Shown here in pieces: positions 54,802 through 64,000 of a stretch of 64,000 nucleotides of DNA (position 1 is its first letter; each line of letters opens with the position of its first letter). A program made the translations under genes and the position numbers. The notes beneath the pieces were generated by a model that had not been told where the DNA came from, ran no database searches, and saw only the letters and a list, made by a program, of their open reading frames with translations. Location: the NCBI GenBank assembly GCA_963662175.1, contig OY759220.1:1798001-1862000 (forward strand), read 5' to 3'. This DNA comes from Aradus depressus (lineage: Eukaryota; Arthropoda; Insecta; Hemiptera; Aradidae).

Positions 54802-57279
54802 TATTATAATTTTTTTTAATTAGTTACATTAGATCGCACTTTTCTGGAGGGGCGTTCCCCCCTCTCCCCCCTCTAGCTACTCCAACATCTATGAGTCAGG
54901 TTTGTGTACAGTTAAACCGTCAGAAAGATGTAAACATTTGCTTTCTGTGTTTATTTCGATGTTCATTTGTTATGATCTAGGTTTCTATTTCTCAAGGACT
55001 CGAGCGTCTTTGTCTGTTATAAACAGTTGTGTTTTTTCTCCTCACAATAACCTTTCTATAAGTTTCTCTATTGGAAACTAGTGAATGTAGTGTTATCGTA
55101 GTGTGGATTATTTGTTGTCACTAGTAGACTCAACAAAACATTTAAAAGTTTCGAGTCTGTGACAATATTTATATTCTACAGGCACATTTTAATAGAGTAA
55201 TATAAGAAGTTTTTTAATTTTGCCTTATACTGTAATGTATACACATTTAACTCTGTGTGTAAACCTTATATTGCGCCAGCCGGATTTCCCAAATACATTC
55301 TGTCGATATTAAGAGTTAACTAATTAGTTAATATTGGATTGAGTGAGATTTTTTTTTCAAATAATACACTAATCCGATGTTAACAAATAAATTCTAATCT
55401 GAAAACTAATTTTAATAATTCATTAAGAATAAACATTTTTTAAAAGAAGCCTCAAAAAATCTATTTGATAGAAATTAATCGCAGTTAGTGATGAGTTTAG
55501 TTATTGATTCATTGAATGATAATTGAACGACTCATTCTGGTTGGACAAATGTTTAGTTGACTAATGCCCAGTGGCACCCTAAAGCCCCACACACCTCTGG
55601 GTCCTGTCCCTGTCTACCTAGCTCCTTATACCGTCTAAAGCTCCCGGACTTACTGCAAATATACTCCACAAAGTCCCCCACACACAACCTCAGTTAATAG
55701 GGATTTAGAGAAGAGGACTCCGAGCAGGGGGGGGGGAGGGGGGGGGGGGGGGGGGGGGTGCTTCGGCTGCCAAGGGGCCAACTTGGAAAATCCTCCATCG
55801 ATATAAAGTAGGCTCTGAGGAGTGTTTGGGGTTCTGTACTCAGACACAGGGTCAGTATGGTGTGGTTAGTGCGGCATAACTGGACAGACCCTGCAATCAG
55901 CATCAATGTCCTTCAAAATATAATATGAAAATAACCTTTTGCGCGTCTAAAATTTCCCTCATAACAAAAACTCCTGTATACCTTGGTATTTTTATCAAAT
56001 ATTCCCCGTTTTTTCAAATTCCGGGAGATGTAACCATCCTTTCCTACGGAAACTTGACATTATTTGGGGCACTAAAACTTAGTTCGTATTGATCTTATTT
56101 CAGAAAACTAATAAGGATAATTTTTCCTAATAATCAATTTTTCGGTAGGACTAACCGCTTTAGCTTAAATCAAGCAAACTGTGATATTTAAAAAAATGTA
56201 AAATTAAATAATAATTATAATAAATAATAATAATTGAATTTATAAATATAAATAATATTACATTTCCTGTAGAAATTATAGCTGGTCTTCTAAATTTTGA
56301 TTTGTAGAGTAATTTCCGAAAGTCCACCATTTTTAAAAAAAAATTCAATTAATAATTATTTCATTTGGATTTCTTCTAAATATAATAATGAAATGCCATA
56401 TTGTTTTCCTAAATTTGCAAAAATGTTCAATCTAATCCAAAAGTATAGGTACATTTTTTTTACTGGATTCACAGGGAAATGAATAGCACAGAATGAGAAG
56501 ACAAATATTGGGTTTATTTATCTAAACCTACATTATAAATAAAATCAAAATATCAATATCAAATGAAAAAATCAAATTTCAAGAAAAATCTTACAAACTA
56601 ATTACTTAAAAGTATATCAGTATTTTTTTCTGTTTTTTGTGGCCACTATGTATACGTATATATTTATATAAAGAAGTAGGTACCTTTTCTCTTCTACGTA
56701 CTTCCAATGTTATAATTTTCACTCCTACGTCTCCTCTACATCTTTTCTCTCAGACTGGTTCACTACACCTTAACCCTAAAAACACTTCTCTCTCTAGACT
56801 GTCCACTTCCACAACACAACTTAGACTGCCTCTCACTATTTAAATCAGCTGATCGTCGTCTTTTGTTTTACATTCATTGGTTGTTCACATTTCGTTTTAA
56901 AACAAAATGCGACTAGTCCATCTTTATCACTAATTAATTTACTTCACTCCTAACAGCTGTTTTTATACAAATAATAATAATTGATTTTAAATTATTTTAT
57001 TAACCTTAATCAAAAATTAGGTTTCAGACCTAACCGGGCAACCTGCCAGAAAAGTATTTCACATTAAATTTCCCTTTCAGTTTCTTTTTTTTACAACTTT
57101 TATTTGAAGAGATTTTAAATTATAACATAAATATAAGCAGTATCTAAGTGCAGTTAGGCCCTCAAGTAAAGTAGTCCTATTTTTCGCCCGATTCCGTCCA
57201 AAATCTCATCGGATCTAAGATGGTGTATATGACATCATCATTTCAAGTTAAAAGCTACTATCGTTTCAGAATTAGAACG
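54802..57279. other. AT-rich, no gene seen
   Basis: G-runs of 10 and 21 at 55727-55758 create overlapping Pro-rich frames on the minus strand. A C-rich patch lies near 54858-54872. No gene or repeat family recognised elsewhere. Confidence 0.5.
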
Positions 57280-57410
57280 ATCACTAAATTCCAATCACAT
57301 TAATACAATCACAGAAATCATCGAAAACGTTTTCAGGGAACCTCAAAATGAGTAAATTCGTTGAAACCTCGATCTCGGATTTTCGCACGATTACAACACT
57401 TCCTCATACT
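57280..57410 (+). repeat. Dispersed repeat, family-C-like 3' part
   Basis: AGGGAACCTCAAAATGAGTA, TTCGTTGAAACCTCGATCTC and TTTTCGCACGATTACAACAC resemble TCCTTGAAACATCAAATTCC, GTTGAAAACTTGATCTCG and TTTTTGCGCAAATACAAG at the end of the 63035-63480 copy. Confidence 0.5.
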
Positions 57411-58309
57411 ATAGATATAAGAAAATAAAAATACATATACGTACAACTATTTGGCTGAATAATGGAATAATTTTTAGATTTTCTTTCGGGCCATTGTTTA
57501 TTTTCATTCTCAAGAAAATAAAGAGCGGACCGGGATCTCTTGTACTCCTTCGGGACAGGAAGGGGGTGATGCCGGAGCGTGAGGTTACATCAGTCAATCA
57601 GATGACTTTGCTAAACTAGAAGTCCTCCAAAGTCCTACCCAAGTTTACAAACAATTTCCAATGAAAATAAAACAGTGAGATATCTTCTCTCCTCCGATCT
57701 CCCTCTCTCTGGTCCTGGCTCCTTCCATCACCCCTCCCTCAGTACGTCACTACTTCCATTCCCTGACTCATAAGACCATTAATGCTCAATAAAGAAAATG
57801 GTTTCTCAGTGACGTAGCAGTCTACACAGGCTGGACACTAACAACTTTAATTTTAGTGACTTCACAATTGCAAACTTTCATGTTAGAATACTGTTTGTCT
57901 TCGATTGGAAGGCGCACCAAGCCGCCCCTTCAGTAACTTGTTTCTTTCATTATTTAAAAGTTGAAACAACAAAGTGGCTTTAATCAAAATTTAACGTAAG
58001 TACAGATTTAGAAAAAGTAATGGAACGCCCATTTACCGTCTACACATCACGTGCCTTCCATTCGCGGACAGACAATGGTAGCAGAGCTAAAATTTGAACA
58101 TCCTGGTCTTCAAAGTAGCCTCAAATCTCGTAAAGTCCATCCTTGGACTCCCGCTGATCAAATTTGAGATTTTTATAATAAAAAAAAACAGAGGACCAAA
58201 GAAAGAATGGTCAACAAGATTTGTAAAGAAGGGAGGTTTACTGGGAACAAGGAAGGTAACAGGATAAGGAGGTTATCAAAGGATCCACAGCATGAACAGA
58301 ATGCTATGT
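57411..58309. other. Unassigned
   Basis: Nothing recognised; a 62-codon minus frame at 57409-57597 has no motif. Confidence 0.5.
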
Positions 58310-58350
58310 CGGTGAATCACCAAGCAATGTACTTCCCCAGACTCAACTAA
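58310..58350 (+). repeat. Dispersed repeat family C, head only
   Basis: GTCGGTGAATCACCAAGCAA + TGTACTTCCCCAGAC, then ends. Confidence 0.65.
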
Positions 58351-58424
58351 CTTGGTCACCCTATGAAACCAATGTATCGTCTAGCTAGACTCTCTGGAAT
58401 GGCAGACAGAAAGACAGATTATAT

Positions 58425-58605
58425 AGATTTTTATTCACCTAGGTTAGGGGTTTTTAACGAGTACCTGACTTCGTACAGGCTCGGGACCATCGCTTAACGT
58501 CCCATCCGAAGGACGGCGTGCTTAATTTTACCTTCCAGATAAAATAAACTAAGGGCCTCGGTCGGGTTTCGAACCCACGATCTTGAGCTCAGAAGGCCAG
58601 CTTGA
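58425..58605 (-). mobile_element. SINE-B, 3' part missing, minus strand
   Basis: Contains the family from the tRNA-like head (complement of GAGCTCAAGATCGTGGGTTC, GAAACCCGACCGAGGCCC) to the AAAAATC block; the distal half is absent. Loss of the 3' half is unusual for a retroposed copy and suggests a later deletion. Confidence 0.85.
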
Positions 58606-59434
58606 TCTATCCTTGATTTCAGCCCAGTTTATTTTATGTATCAATAAACTATATTGCCTAGTAACTAGTAAACAAGATTATTTTATTGTAATAAAATATG
58701 TGTACTAGATTTATATTTATTTCTGATTGAACTATTTAATAAAGCTTTGTTTATAATGAGTTATTCTAATTATTTTTTTTCGTATTTTATTTATTAATTG
58801 TGACAAAATATTAGAAATATATGATGGATAAGTCGATATTATATTTTATTTCTAATCGATATTACATTACTTGACGTTTCTACATGGGTAGAATTTAGGT
58901 TATTAGAATCTCCTTTTAAATTATATGTGAAATCTTTTTAAATTTCAATAATAAGTACAACATTCTAATATTTTTCTTGTATAACAACTATTTTGTTTCT
59001 GCATTATTTTCACTCGTTCAAAATGTATAATATATTAAGTTAAGTGTTTGCAATGTTGTGATAATGAAGTTTTTGGTTTTTTAATACTTGTTTTGTCTAT
59101 GTTTATTGCAATCGTTTGCATGTTAGTACATTCGTGTGTTCAAATTGTGTGTGTCTAATGTAAATAGATGGACAATGTAGTTTATTTGATGAATAACTTG
59201 TGATTCTAATTTATATATTTTGTTAGGAACTTCATATTCAATTTAATTTCATTCCTGACATAACTTTTATGTTCCTAACTCCGAAATATTTTTGTTGATC
59301 TCTACAGTATTTAGGTTACGATTATGTTATTTATTGAGTAATTAGAATTAGGTATTTCATTAAAATTCAGAGACCACCATTTTTTTTCATCATATTGCCT
59401 ATTTATTTATTAACAGCAATTCAAACTTTATTTT
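58606..59434. other. Very AT-rich, no gene seen
   Basis: Could contain the downstream (endonuclease) part of the Penelope-like remnant, but no GIY-YIG-like motif is readable. Confidence 0.45.
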
Positions 59435-59705
59435 TTAATTATGTTGAAATACTTGATATCTGTTAGTTTGCTCGCTTTGTTGATTTGTTGTTTTATTACA
59501 TTCATTTCTTGATATTGTGGTATGTAATTCAGAATGTATCTTTTTAGTCCACATTGTATTTAATATATCATCTTTAATATTCATTAAATCTAAAAAACAT
59601 ATTTTGTTATTATTTTCTATTTCTTGTATAAAATTTAGGTTGTTGTGAAATTTATTCAATTAAGTAATGAAAATAAGTATATCTGCGTCATATAAAATTA
59701 CTAGA
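59435..59705 (-). pseudogene. Penelope-like element reverse transcriptase remnant
   Basis: Minus-strand frame reads LNKFHNNLNFIQEIENNNKI + CFLDLMNIKDDILNTM. This matches the Penelope-type pattern N-N-(I/L)-x-F-x-x-E-(I/E)-E-x-N-N-K-(I/L)-x-F-L-D just after the active site. Immediately upstream, another frame gives LYDADILIFIT, possibly a decayed YVDDIFI active-site box, separated by a frameshift. Nothing else of the element is readable. Penelope-like elements are known to carry hammerhead ribozymes in their terminal repeats, which connects this scrap to the foldback elements in the window. Confidence 0.65.
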
Positions 59706-59965
59706 TATCTTCAATATATTTGAGCAGTAATTTTTTGGTTCTATTTTTGTGCTACTAAGTACTTTGTTTAGATGTTTATTCATAATAATACCACTAAGAT
59801 TTACAGACAGAAAACTCCTCATTTATAAGCCATTAGTCTATAACAACAATAATAATTATTATTATAATTATATTTTATTATTATATTTAAAAAAAAAACA
59901 GTTTTATTATTTTCAATTATTCAATGTAATTGTTTTTATTTTTAATACTAGTGTAAGGTTTATAT
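59706..59965. other. AT-rich spacer
   Basis: Simple AAT/TAT-rich sequence; the 113-codon plus frame at 59749-60090 crosses the SINE-A scrap and is not a gene. Confidence 0.55.
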
Positions 59966-59992
59966 GGGGGCCATGGTGGCCGTGCGGGCTAG
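59966..59992 (+). mobile_element. SINE-A head scrap
   Basis: GGGGGCCATGGTGGCCGTGC + GGGCTAG, identical to the family start, then unrelated sequence. Only the first ~27 bases survive. Confidence 0.75.
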
Positions 59993-60089
59993 ACAAGAAG
60001 GTAAGAAGACGTTCAACTGAGTATCAGTGTAACGTCCGTTACAAAATGTATAAAAAGTTTGTCATATCCGGGTGGGAAGAAATACTGTA

Positions 60090-60540
60090 GAAAAATCGTC
60101 GGTGAATCGCCTCCAAAGTACTTCCCCAGCAGAAATTAATCTATTAAGTTTTTGCACTCCCTCAAAAATCGATCTTTTGGGCTGAAAGTCTAGCTTGACT
60201 TACATAGAGGCTTCTGCAACCTGATACCACATTTTGTGTCGTTGCATTCCTTACATCGGAAGTTGTTGGGGCTTTTGAGTTGAACTCCCTCCGCTGATCC
60301 CCTTCCACTTCGGCTGAAAGTTGAAGGATGTCGTCCTTATCGGTTATGGTTACACATATAAAATGTCGATGTGTTCATTCTCTCGTGTCCACACACACAG
60401 ATAGCACTTTTTCTTTCATTTTTGGAATCAGTAGTCGGTAAACATGAAATTCCGGTGAAAACAACATTAAATTCATAAACGATTTCATAACTTTCCCCAT
60501 GCTTCATATAACTGGGGAAGTAAATTTAATAAAGTCAATT
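60090..60540 (+). repeat. Dispersed repeat family C, long copy
   Basis: Head CGTCGGTGAATCGCCTCCAA, AGTACTTCCCCAGCAGAAAT, TAATCTATTAAG, then TTACATCGGAAGTTGTTGGG, GGATGTCGTCCTTATCGG, TTCATTTTTGGAATCAGTAG and CTTTCCCCATGCTTCATATA. Same order of blocks as at 42550-43130, which shows the family is at least about 450-550 bp long. Confidence 0.6.
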
Positions 60541-61402
60541 TAATATCCTTAACTTCACCTCACAATATTAGATTTCTGATGTTCATTTTAATATTTTTTA
60601 CTGAATTGTTTTAGAACCATGTTATATTTTTATATATGTCGTTCCTCAAACAGGATCTGTTTGTAATACACTTAGAAATAGCCATTAAGACCTTCCAGAA
60701 TGTTCTGGTAGAAAAAGTAATTCATTTACGAATATATTTATTTTAGTTTTTAATCGCTAAATATCCCAGTTCATTATGGTTTCTGTAAGTTGGGAAAAAT
60801 TGCAAGTAATTTTGCTTATAAGTTTTTTTGTTAAATCTAAGAATTCTTCCTTAAAACAATGATTCTTCCTCTGTCAGTGTGTCTCTGGGCGTCTGCCCGT
60901 AAAATAACTGTTTCATCTTCAGTGGATATCATGAAGCTTTAAAGCGAACTGCCAATCTAACCGGGAACCCAAAGCATTATGAATTAAGTGAACAGTTTGT
61001 CCATGCATTTAGCTCATTCAACAGAGAGCCATTTGAATAAAAGCCGGGGTAGCTCCATCAACAGGGAAGAGGGTGCATACGGACTGCATTAGTACACCTA
61101 GCCTCCTGCATAAAGTGCATCTAAATGTGCACTGATCGATATCCGTCCTCTGTCTCCCTCCACTCATTTTTCTTCCTACCTTCATTGACTGCAATTAAAC
61201 ATAATGACTGCAATTGAGTTTTTTATTTGTCGATATTTTAAAGTAGCTGTGATACCCGGCGTTAGCAGGGAATGTCACATTTCTTCATGCCATTTCAAGT
61301 CTTCTAAGAACGAAAATCTATATATTGTTCATAAGTATACAAGTACGTAACGAATAAATCAATATGAAATTATATTGGTTTCAGAACTCCCTGAGTAGGC
61401 CA
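60541..61402. other. AT-rich, no gene seen
   Basis: Nothing recognised. Confidence 0.5.
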
Positions 61403-61656
61403 GCTATTGAGTTAGTTATTCTGACTCATGCCCGGGCTTTAACTACGAGGTCCTATCTCCTACTACCAGAACGCTCTTTCGTCACTCTGGTGGACATGTG
61501 CCCTACTGTGGGAGTCCTAAATTTTGCCTACCCTAATTTTTTATTCACCTACGACAGGGGTCTTTAACGAGTACATGACGATCGGCTCGGGACCATCGCT
61601 TAACGTCCCATCCGAAGGACGGCGTGCTTAAGTTTATTTTACCTCCAAGATAAAAT
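61403..61656 (-). mobile_element. SINE-B, head missing, minus strand
   Basis: Plus-strand view: GTTAGTTATTCTGACTCATG, CCCGGGCTTTAACTACGAGG, TTTCGTCACTCTGGTGGACA, ACGTCCCATCCGAAGGACGG and CGTGCTTAAGTTTATTTTAC. The tRNA-like part is absent (5' truncation). Confidence 0.88.
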
Positions 61657-61719
61657 ATTGACAGCTATTGATTTTCATCCTTGTACGTTGAAAAGGAAAA
61701 TTATTTATTTTAAAGAGAA

Positions 61720-61800
61720 AGTGAAAAGTTAGTTGATGACAAATAACTTGATCTGGGGAAGTATGTTCTCTACGATTCACCGACAAGTTTTTTAATCAGT
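61720..61800 (-). repeat. Dispersed repeat family C, head, minus strand
   Basis: CAAATAACTTGATCTGGGGA + AGTATGTTCTCTACGATTCA, then CCGACAAG. Confidence 0.6.
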
Positions 61801-62200
61801 GTGTGGGTTGAGTTTTGATGGCCAAGTTATCAGTTCCATTTGCTGAAAGATGTGAGTGGGTACCATGTAATCTGGTGTGAAACATGGCATGGCGTCCTAC
61901 CTCCTCCCTTTATCTGCCGCTCCTGGGACAGATAATGCCACAATCCGCAACAGTTTGTGGGGCTCCCTGATTGCTTTTGTCTCTCTCACTCCCTCTCTTT
62001 CTCTCTGTTTGTATGTTTGTTTGTTTGTTCGTGTTTCTATTGTTTGACATACAAAGACGTGTTGTATGTGTGCTAATTCATAAAACGGCTCTTATCAAAT
62101 CTCATCAGGTATGTAATTTGTTGGCAGGGATCGCCATGAATAATTTCTAAGAATAACTTCATCTTTATTCATTTATTTATTTTCAATTATTTACCTACCT
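61801..62200. other. Unassigned
   Basis: Includes short CTCTCT and TTTG/TTCG simple repeats at 61980-62035. Nothing else recognised. Confidence 0.5.
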
Positions 62201-62285
62201 ATGAATAAAATTGGAGGGGGGGGGGGGGGGGTCTGTCGCTGCGGAGGGAGGGGGGGGGGGGTCTGTCGCTGCGGAGGGAGGGGGC
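62201..62285. repeat. G-rich tandem duplication
   Basis: GTCTGTCGCTGCGGAGGGAG occurs twice, each preceded by a G-run (16 and 11 bases). A candidate G-quadruplex-forming stretch by sequence; no function shown. Confidence 0.85.
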
Positions 62286-62395
62286 TTTCTGCTTCCCCCT
62301 CATTAGCCATCGTATTATGTAATTTAATCAGAAAGTGAATTTGTCTGCGGATAATCTTTTATATATCAATTTGATCTCATTATTCAGGTCAGCGT

Positions 62396-62478
62396 TGGCT
62401 TGGGCGGTCGTTTCACTCGTCCTCAGCCTACTCCAAAGACTCCGGTGCCTTTGCTTTTCTCAAGATTAAATTTATGAA
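62396..62478 (+). other. Exon-like island ending in a stop
   Basis: Preceded by a T-rich tract ending TTATTCAG (3' splice-like); sharply GC-richer than the DNA before it. All three frames are open for 26-30 codons, for example VSVGLGGRFTRPQPTPKTPV then PLLFSRLNL-stop, or QRWLGRSFHSSSAYSKDSGA then FAFLKIKFMK-stop. It could be a terminal coding exon. The hammerhead element at 62494 lies 15 bases after the last stop, which would put it in the 3' UTR. No family recognised, so confidence is low. Confidence 0.28.
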
Positions 62479-62481
62479 ATG

Positions 62482-62493
62482 AACAGTTCTGAT
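62482..62493. repeat. Target-site duplication, left copy
   Basis: AACAGTTCTGAT, repeated exactly at 62797-62808. Confidence 0.8.
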
Positions 62494-62539
62494 AAGTAAG
62501 TAATTAGATTTATCAGTCCAACATAATTTTTTTATTTAT

Positions 62540-62578
62540 ACCACAACTAGTTTCGGCAATTTGCCATCTTCAGGTGGT
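62540..62578 (-). ncRNA. Hammerhead ribozyme motif, left arm
   Basis: Complement of the right-arm motif: core CTGAAGA at 62573-62567 on the minus strand, stem II GGCA/TGCC, GAAAC-TA-GT-T, stem I GTGGT/ACCAC. Confidence 0.65.
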
Positions 62579-62675
62579 GAATCTTACTAGAGAAGAGGTC
62601 AAGGAACAGGTTCGAGTATCAGGGACACAGCTGGACCACACTGAGTGTCCCTTGACCTCTTCTCTAGTAAGATTC

Positions 62676-62714
62676 ACCACCTGAAGATGGCAAATTGCCG
62701 AAACTAGTTGTGGT
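62676..62714 (+). ncRNA. Hammerhead ribozyme motif, right arm
   Basis: Stem I ACCAC (62676-62680) pairs with GTGGT (62710-62714), five perfect pairs. CTGAAGA at 62681-62687, extra T at 62688, stem II GGCA/TGCC (62689-62692 with 62696-62699) with loop AAT, GAAA 62700-62703, then C-TA-G and T with T709 at the cleavage position. Stem III is only two pairs (AC/GT), like the very short stem III described for Penelope-type hammerheads. Confidence 0.75.
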
Positions 62715-62796
62715 ATAAATAAAAAAATTATGTTGGACTGATAAATCTAATTACTTATTTATCAAGTTAGTCCACTACATCTGCCTACCACCAAGA

Positions 62797-62808
62797 AACA
62801 GTTCTGAT
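62797..62808. repeat. Target-site duplication, right copy
   Basis: AACAGTTCTGAT, matching 62482-62493. Confidence 0.8.
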
Positions 62809-63034
62809 TGTGAATAAATCTATTTTTCCACCAGATATACACGCCTTCAACATTGAACAATCAGCAGTTCATTTGGTTAGAAGCAATTAAGAAATTTGTC
62901 AAATGAAGAAATGTTTGAACCCGTCATAGTAATGTAAGTTAGGAATGAAGTCACTACTAACCTAAAGCACTTTTAGGCACCTTGGCTAAAGATTCCGTTG
63001 AGTTAACGCCCCTTCTTTCATTCTCGAATCAAAT

Positions 63035-63480
63035 AAAAATGTCGTTGAATCACCGGCAATGTACTTCCCGAGAACGAATTAATCAATTAAGTTTTCGCTC
63101 TCCCTCCAAACCCGACCGTTTGATCTAAAAATCAATAGTTGACTTCTGAATTCCTTATTGAGTTTTGTTCATTCATTAGAACGGCCGTTGTTAGAGTTTT
63201 TGTATTAAACCTGTCCTTCATCCCTTCTCCCTTTTGGCTAAGAAAAAAAAGATAGCTGTCACCCTTATGAGGTGCCGGATACACGGATACAATGCCGTAA
63301 CGTAGTACATCGTTTTTGAGATAGAGCGCTCACAAACTCATCACACAGACAAAATGACAGACATGGCGAAACTGCTGAAAACTTGTTCAGGAGTCCTTGA
63401 AACATCAAATTCCGTTGAAAACTTGATCTCGAATTTTTGCGCAAATACAAGATATAAGAAAGTATTAAATGTTATTGATT
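63035..63480 (+). repeat. Dispersed repeat family C, long copy
   Basis: GTCGTTGAATCACCGGCAAT + GTACTTCCCGAGAACGAATT, AATCAATTAAGTTTTCGCTC, TCCCTCCAAACCCGACCG, GAACGGCCGTTGTTAGAG, GATAGCTGTCACCCTTATGA, ACAGACAAAATGACAGACAT and GTTGAAAACTTGATCTCG. The longest readable block order of the family. No open frame. Confidence 0.62.
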
Positions 63481-63739
63481 GAAACTATAATCAGCAATAA
63501 AGTCCGTATCAAAAGATTAATGCTTCATTGTGTTTATAGGGAGTGTGGAGGCCAAGTTTTCTATGAGGTATAAAAGTGAGATTTAAGCTCCTTAAATGGC
63601 CGCTATAACCCGTTTTGCACTGTTCAATTAAAATGGAATGGTTAATGTAGAATTATGGCCATTTTAGAGTACAATATAATAGACATGTGTCACCGTCAGT
63701 GGGTAACTTCAAAGCCCCCCCCAAGTTTATATAAAAAAA

Positions 63740-64000
63740 GACGAGGGTGCATCACCGTCAATGAACTTCCCCAGTCCAAATTTATCAACTAACTTTTAGT
63801 TCTCCCCTTGAAACCAATTTATGAGTTTGGTTGAAAATTTGTGTTTTTTACTGAGTAATTTCTGATGCAAATTTTGCAGATTGTTATTAAGTGCCGATTT
63901 AGGTTAAACAAGTAAGTGGCTTTTAGCGTTTGCGTCTGTTTGTCTCATCATCACGGGAATATGACTGAACTTATTTCAACGAAACTTCATATTTCCAATC
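63740..64000 (+). repeat. Dispersed repeat family C, runs off the window
   Basis: GGTGCATCACCGTCAATGAA + CTTCCCCAGTCCAAATTTAT, CAACTAACTTTTAGTTCTCC, then TGAAACCAATTTATGAG. It starts about 260 bases after the previous copy in the same orientation. The copy continues past base 64000, so its end is unknown. Confidence 0.55.

Larger units (their letters stand above)
62494..62796 (+). mobile_element. Hammerhead foldback element (family 1) with TSD
   Basis: A 303-bp insertion between 12-bp direct repeats. Two near-perfect inverted arms of about 110 bp (roughly 62494-62605 and 62645-62757) flank a ~40-base centre (AACAGGTTCGAGTATCAGGG and on). A ~40-base tail follows (TATTTATCAAGTTAGTCCAC, TACATCTGCCTACCACCAAG). 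Each arm holds one hammerhead motif. The tail is alignable with those of family 3 (27817-27854) and, more loosely, family 2. The near-identity of the arms suggests a recent origin or gene conversion between arms. Confidence 0.88.

Noticed and set aside
55650..55906. Proline-rich proteins on the minus strand
   Set aside because: The Pro runs are the complement of a poly-G tract.

Overview
This window looks like repeat-rich, AT-rich nuclear DNA from an arthropod, most likely an insect. The evidence is the mix of mobile elements: Jockey-type LINE fragments, a Penelope-like remnant, a Tc1 element with IR/DR ends, a piggyBac-type end in TTAA, and two tRNA-derived SINE families. Minisatellites and long homopolymers are abundant. 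I see no complete host protein gene, no rRNA and no bacterial features. A hemipteran is only a guess.

Layout. 1-1000 is a 44-bp tandem array that ends at a 200-N assembly gap; the same unit returns as a ~156-copy array at 4961-11831. 11832-14086 holds LINE and hammerhead-element debris. 14087-18507 is a 46-bp array of about 96 copies. 18508-24803 carries a foldback element, LINE 3' ends, a SINE with a poly-A tail and two SINE-B copies, plus 30/33-bp and 33-bp minisatellites. 25600-36120 is dense in a second SINE family (SINE-B) with small minisatellites between. 36120-50635 is mostly unassigned, with a 34-bp minisatellite, one Jockey RT fragment, a large hairpin and a short hammerhead element. 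50636-54801 contains a piggyBac-like 5' end, a hammerhead foldback, a full-length SINE-B with target-site duplication and a broken Tc1 element. 54802-64000 holds a Penelope RT remnant, more SINE and family-C repeats and another hammerhead foldback.

Most interesting signal. At seven places I find short elements whose arms contain the hammerhead ribozyme core (CTGANGA, stem II, GAAAC, NN, GT, H), with compensatory changes in stem II and, at the best loci, a matching stem I. Four of these elements are bounded by 12-16 bp direct repeats, one inside a SINE-B copy, so they are mobile. The same elements share a 35-40 nt 3' tail. They look like non-autonomous, Penelope-type (or retrozyme-like) elements; a decayed Penelope RT fragment lies at 59435-59705.

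Three short GC-rich islands (11887-11922, 32805-32865, 62396-62478) are bounded by splice-like signals. They may be exons of a host gene spread over very long introns, but this is weakly supported.
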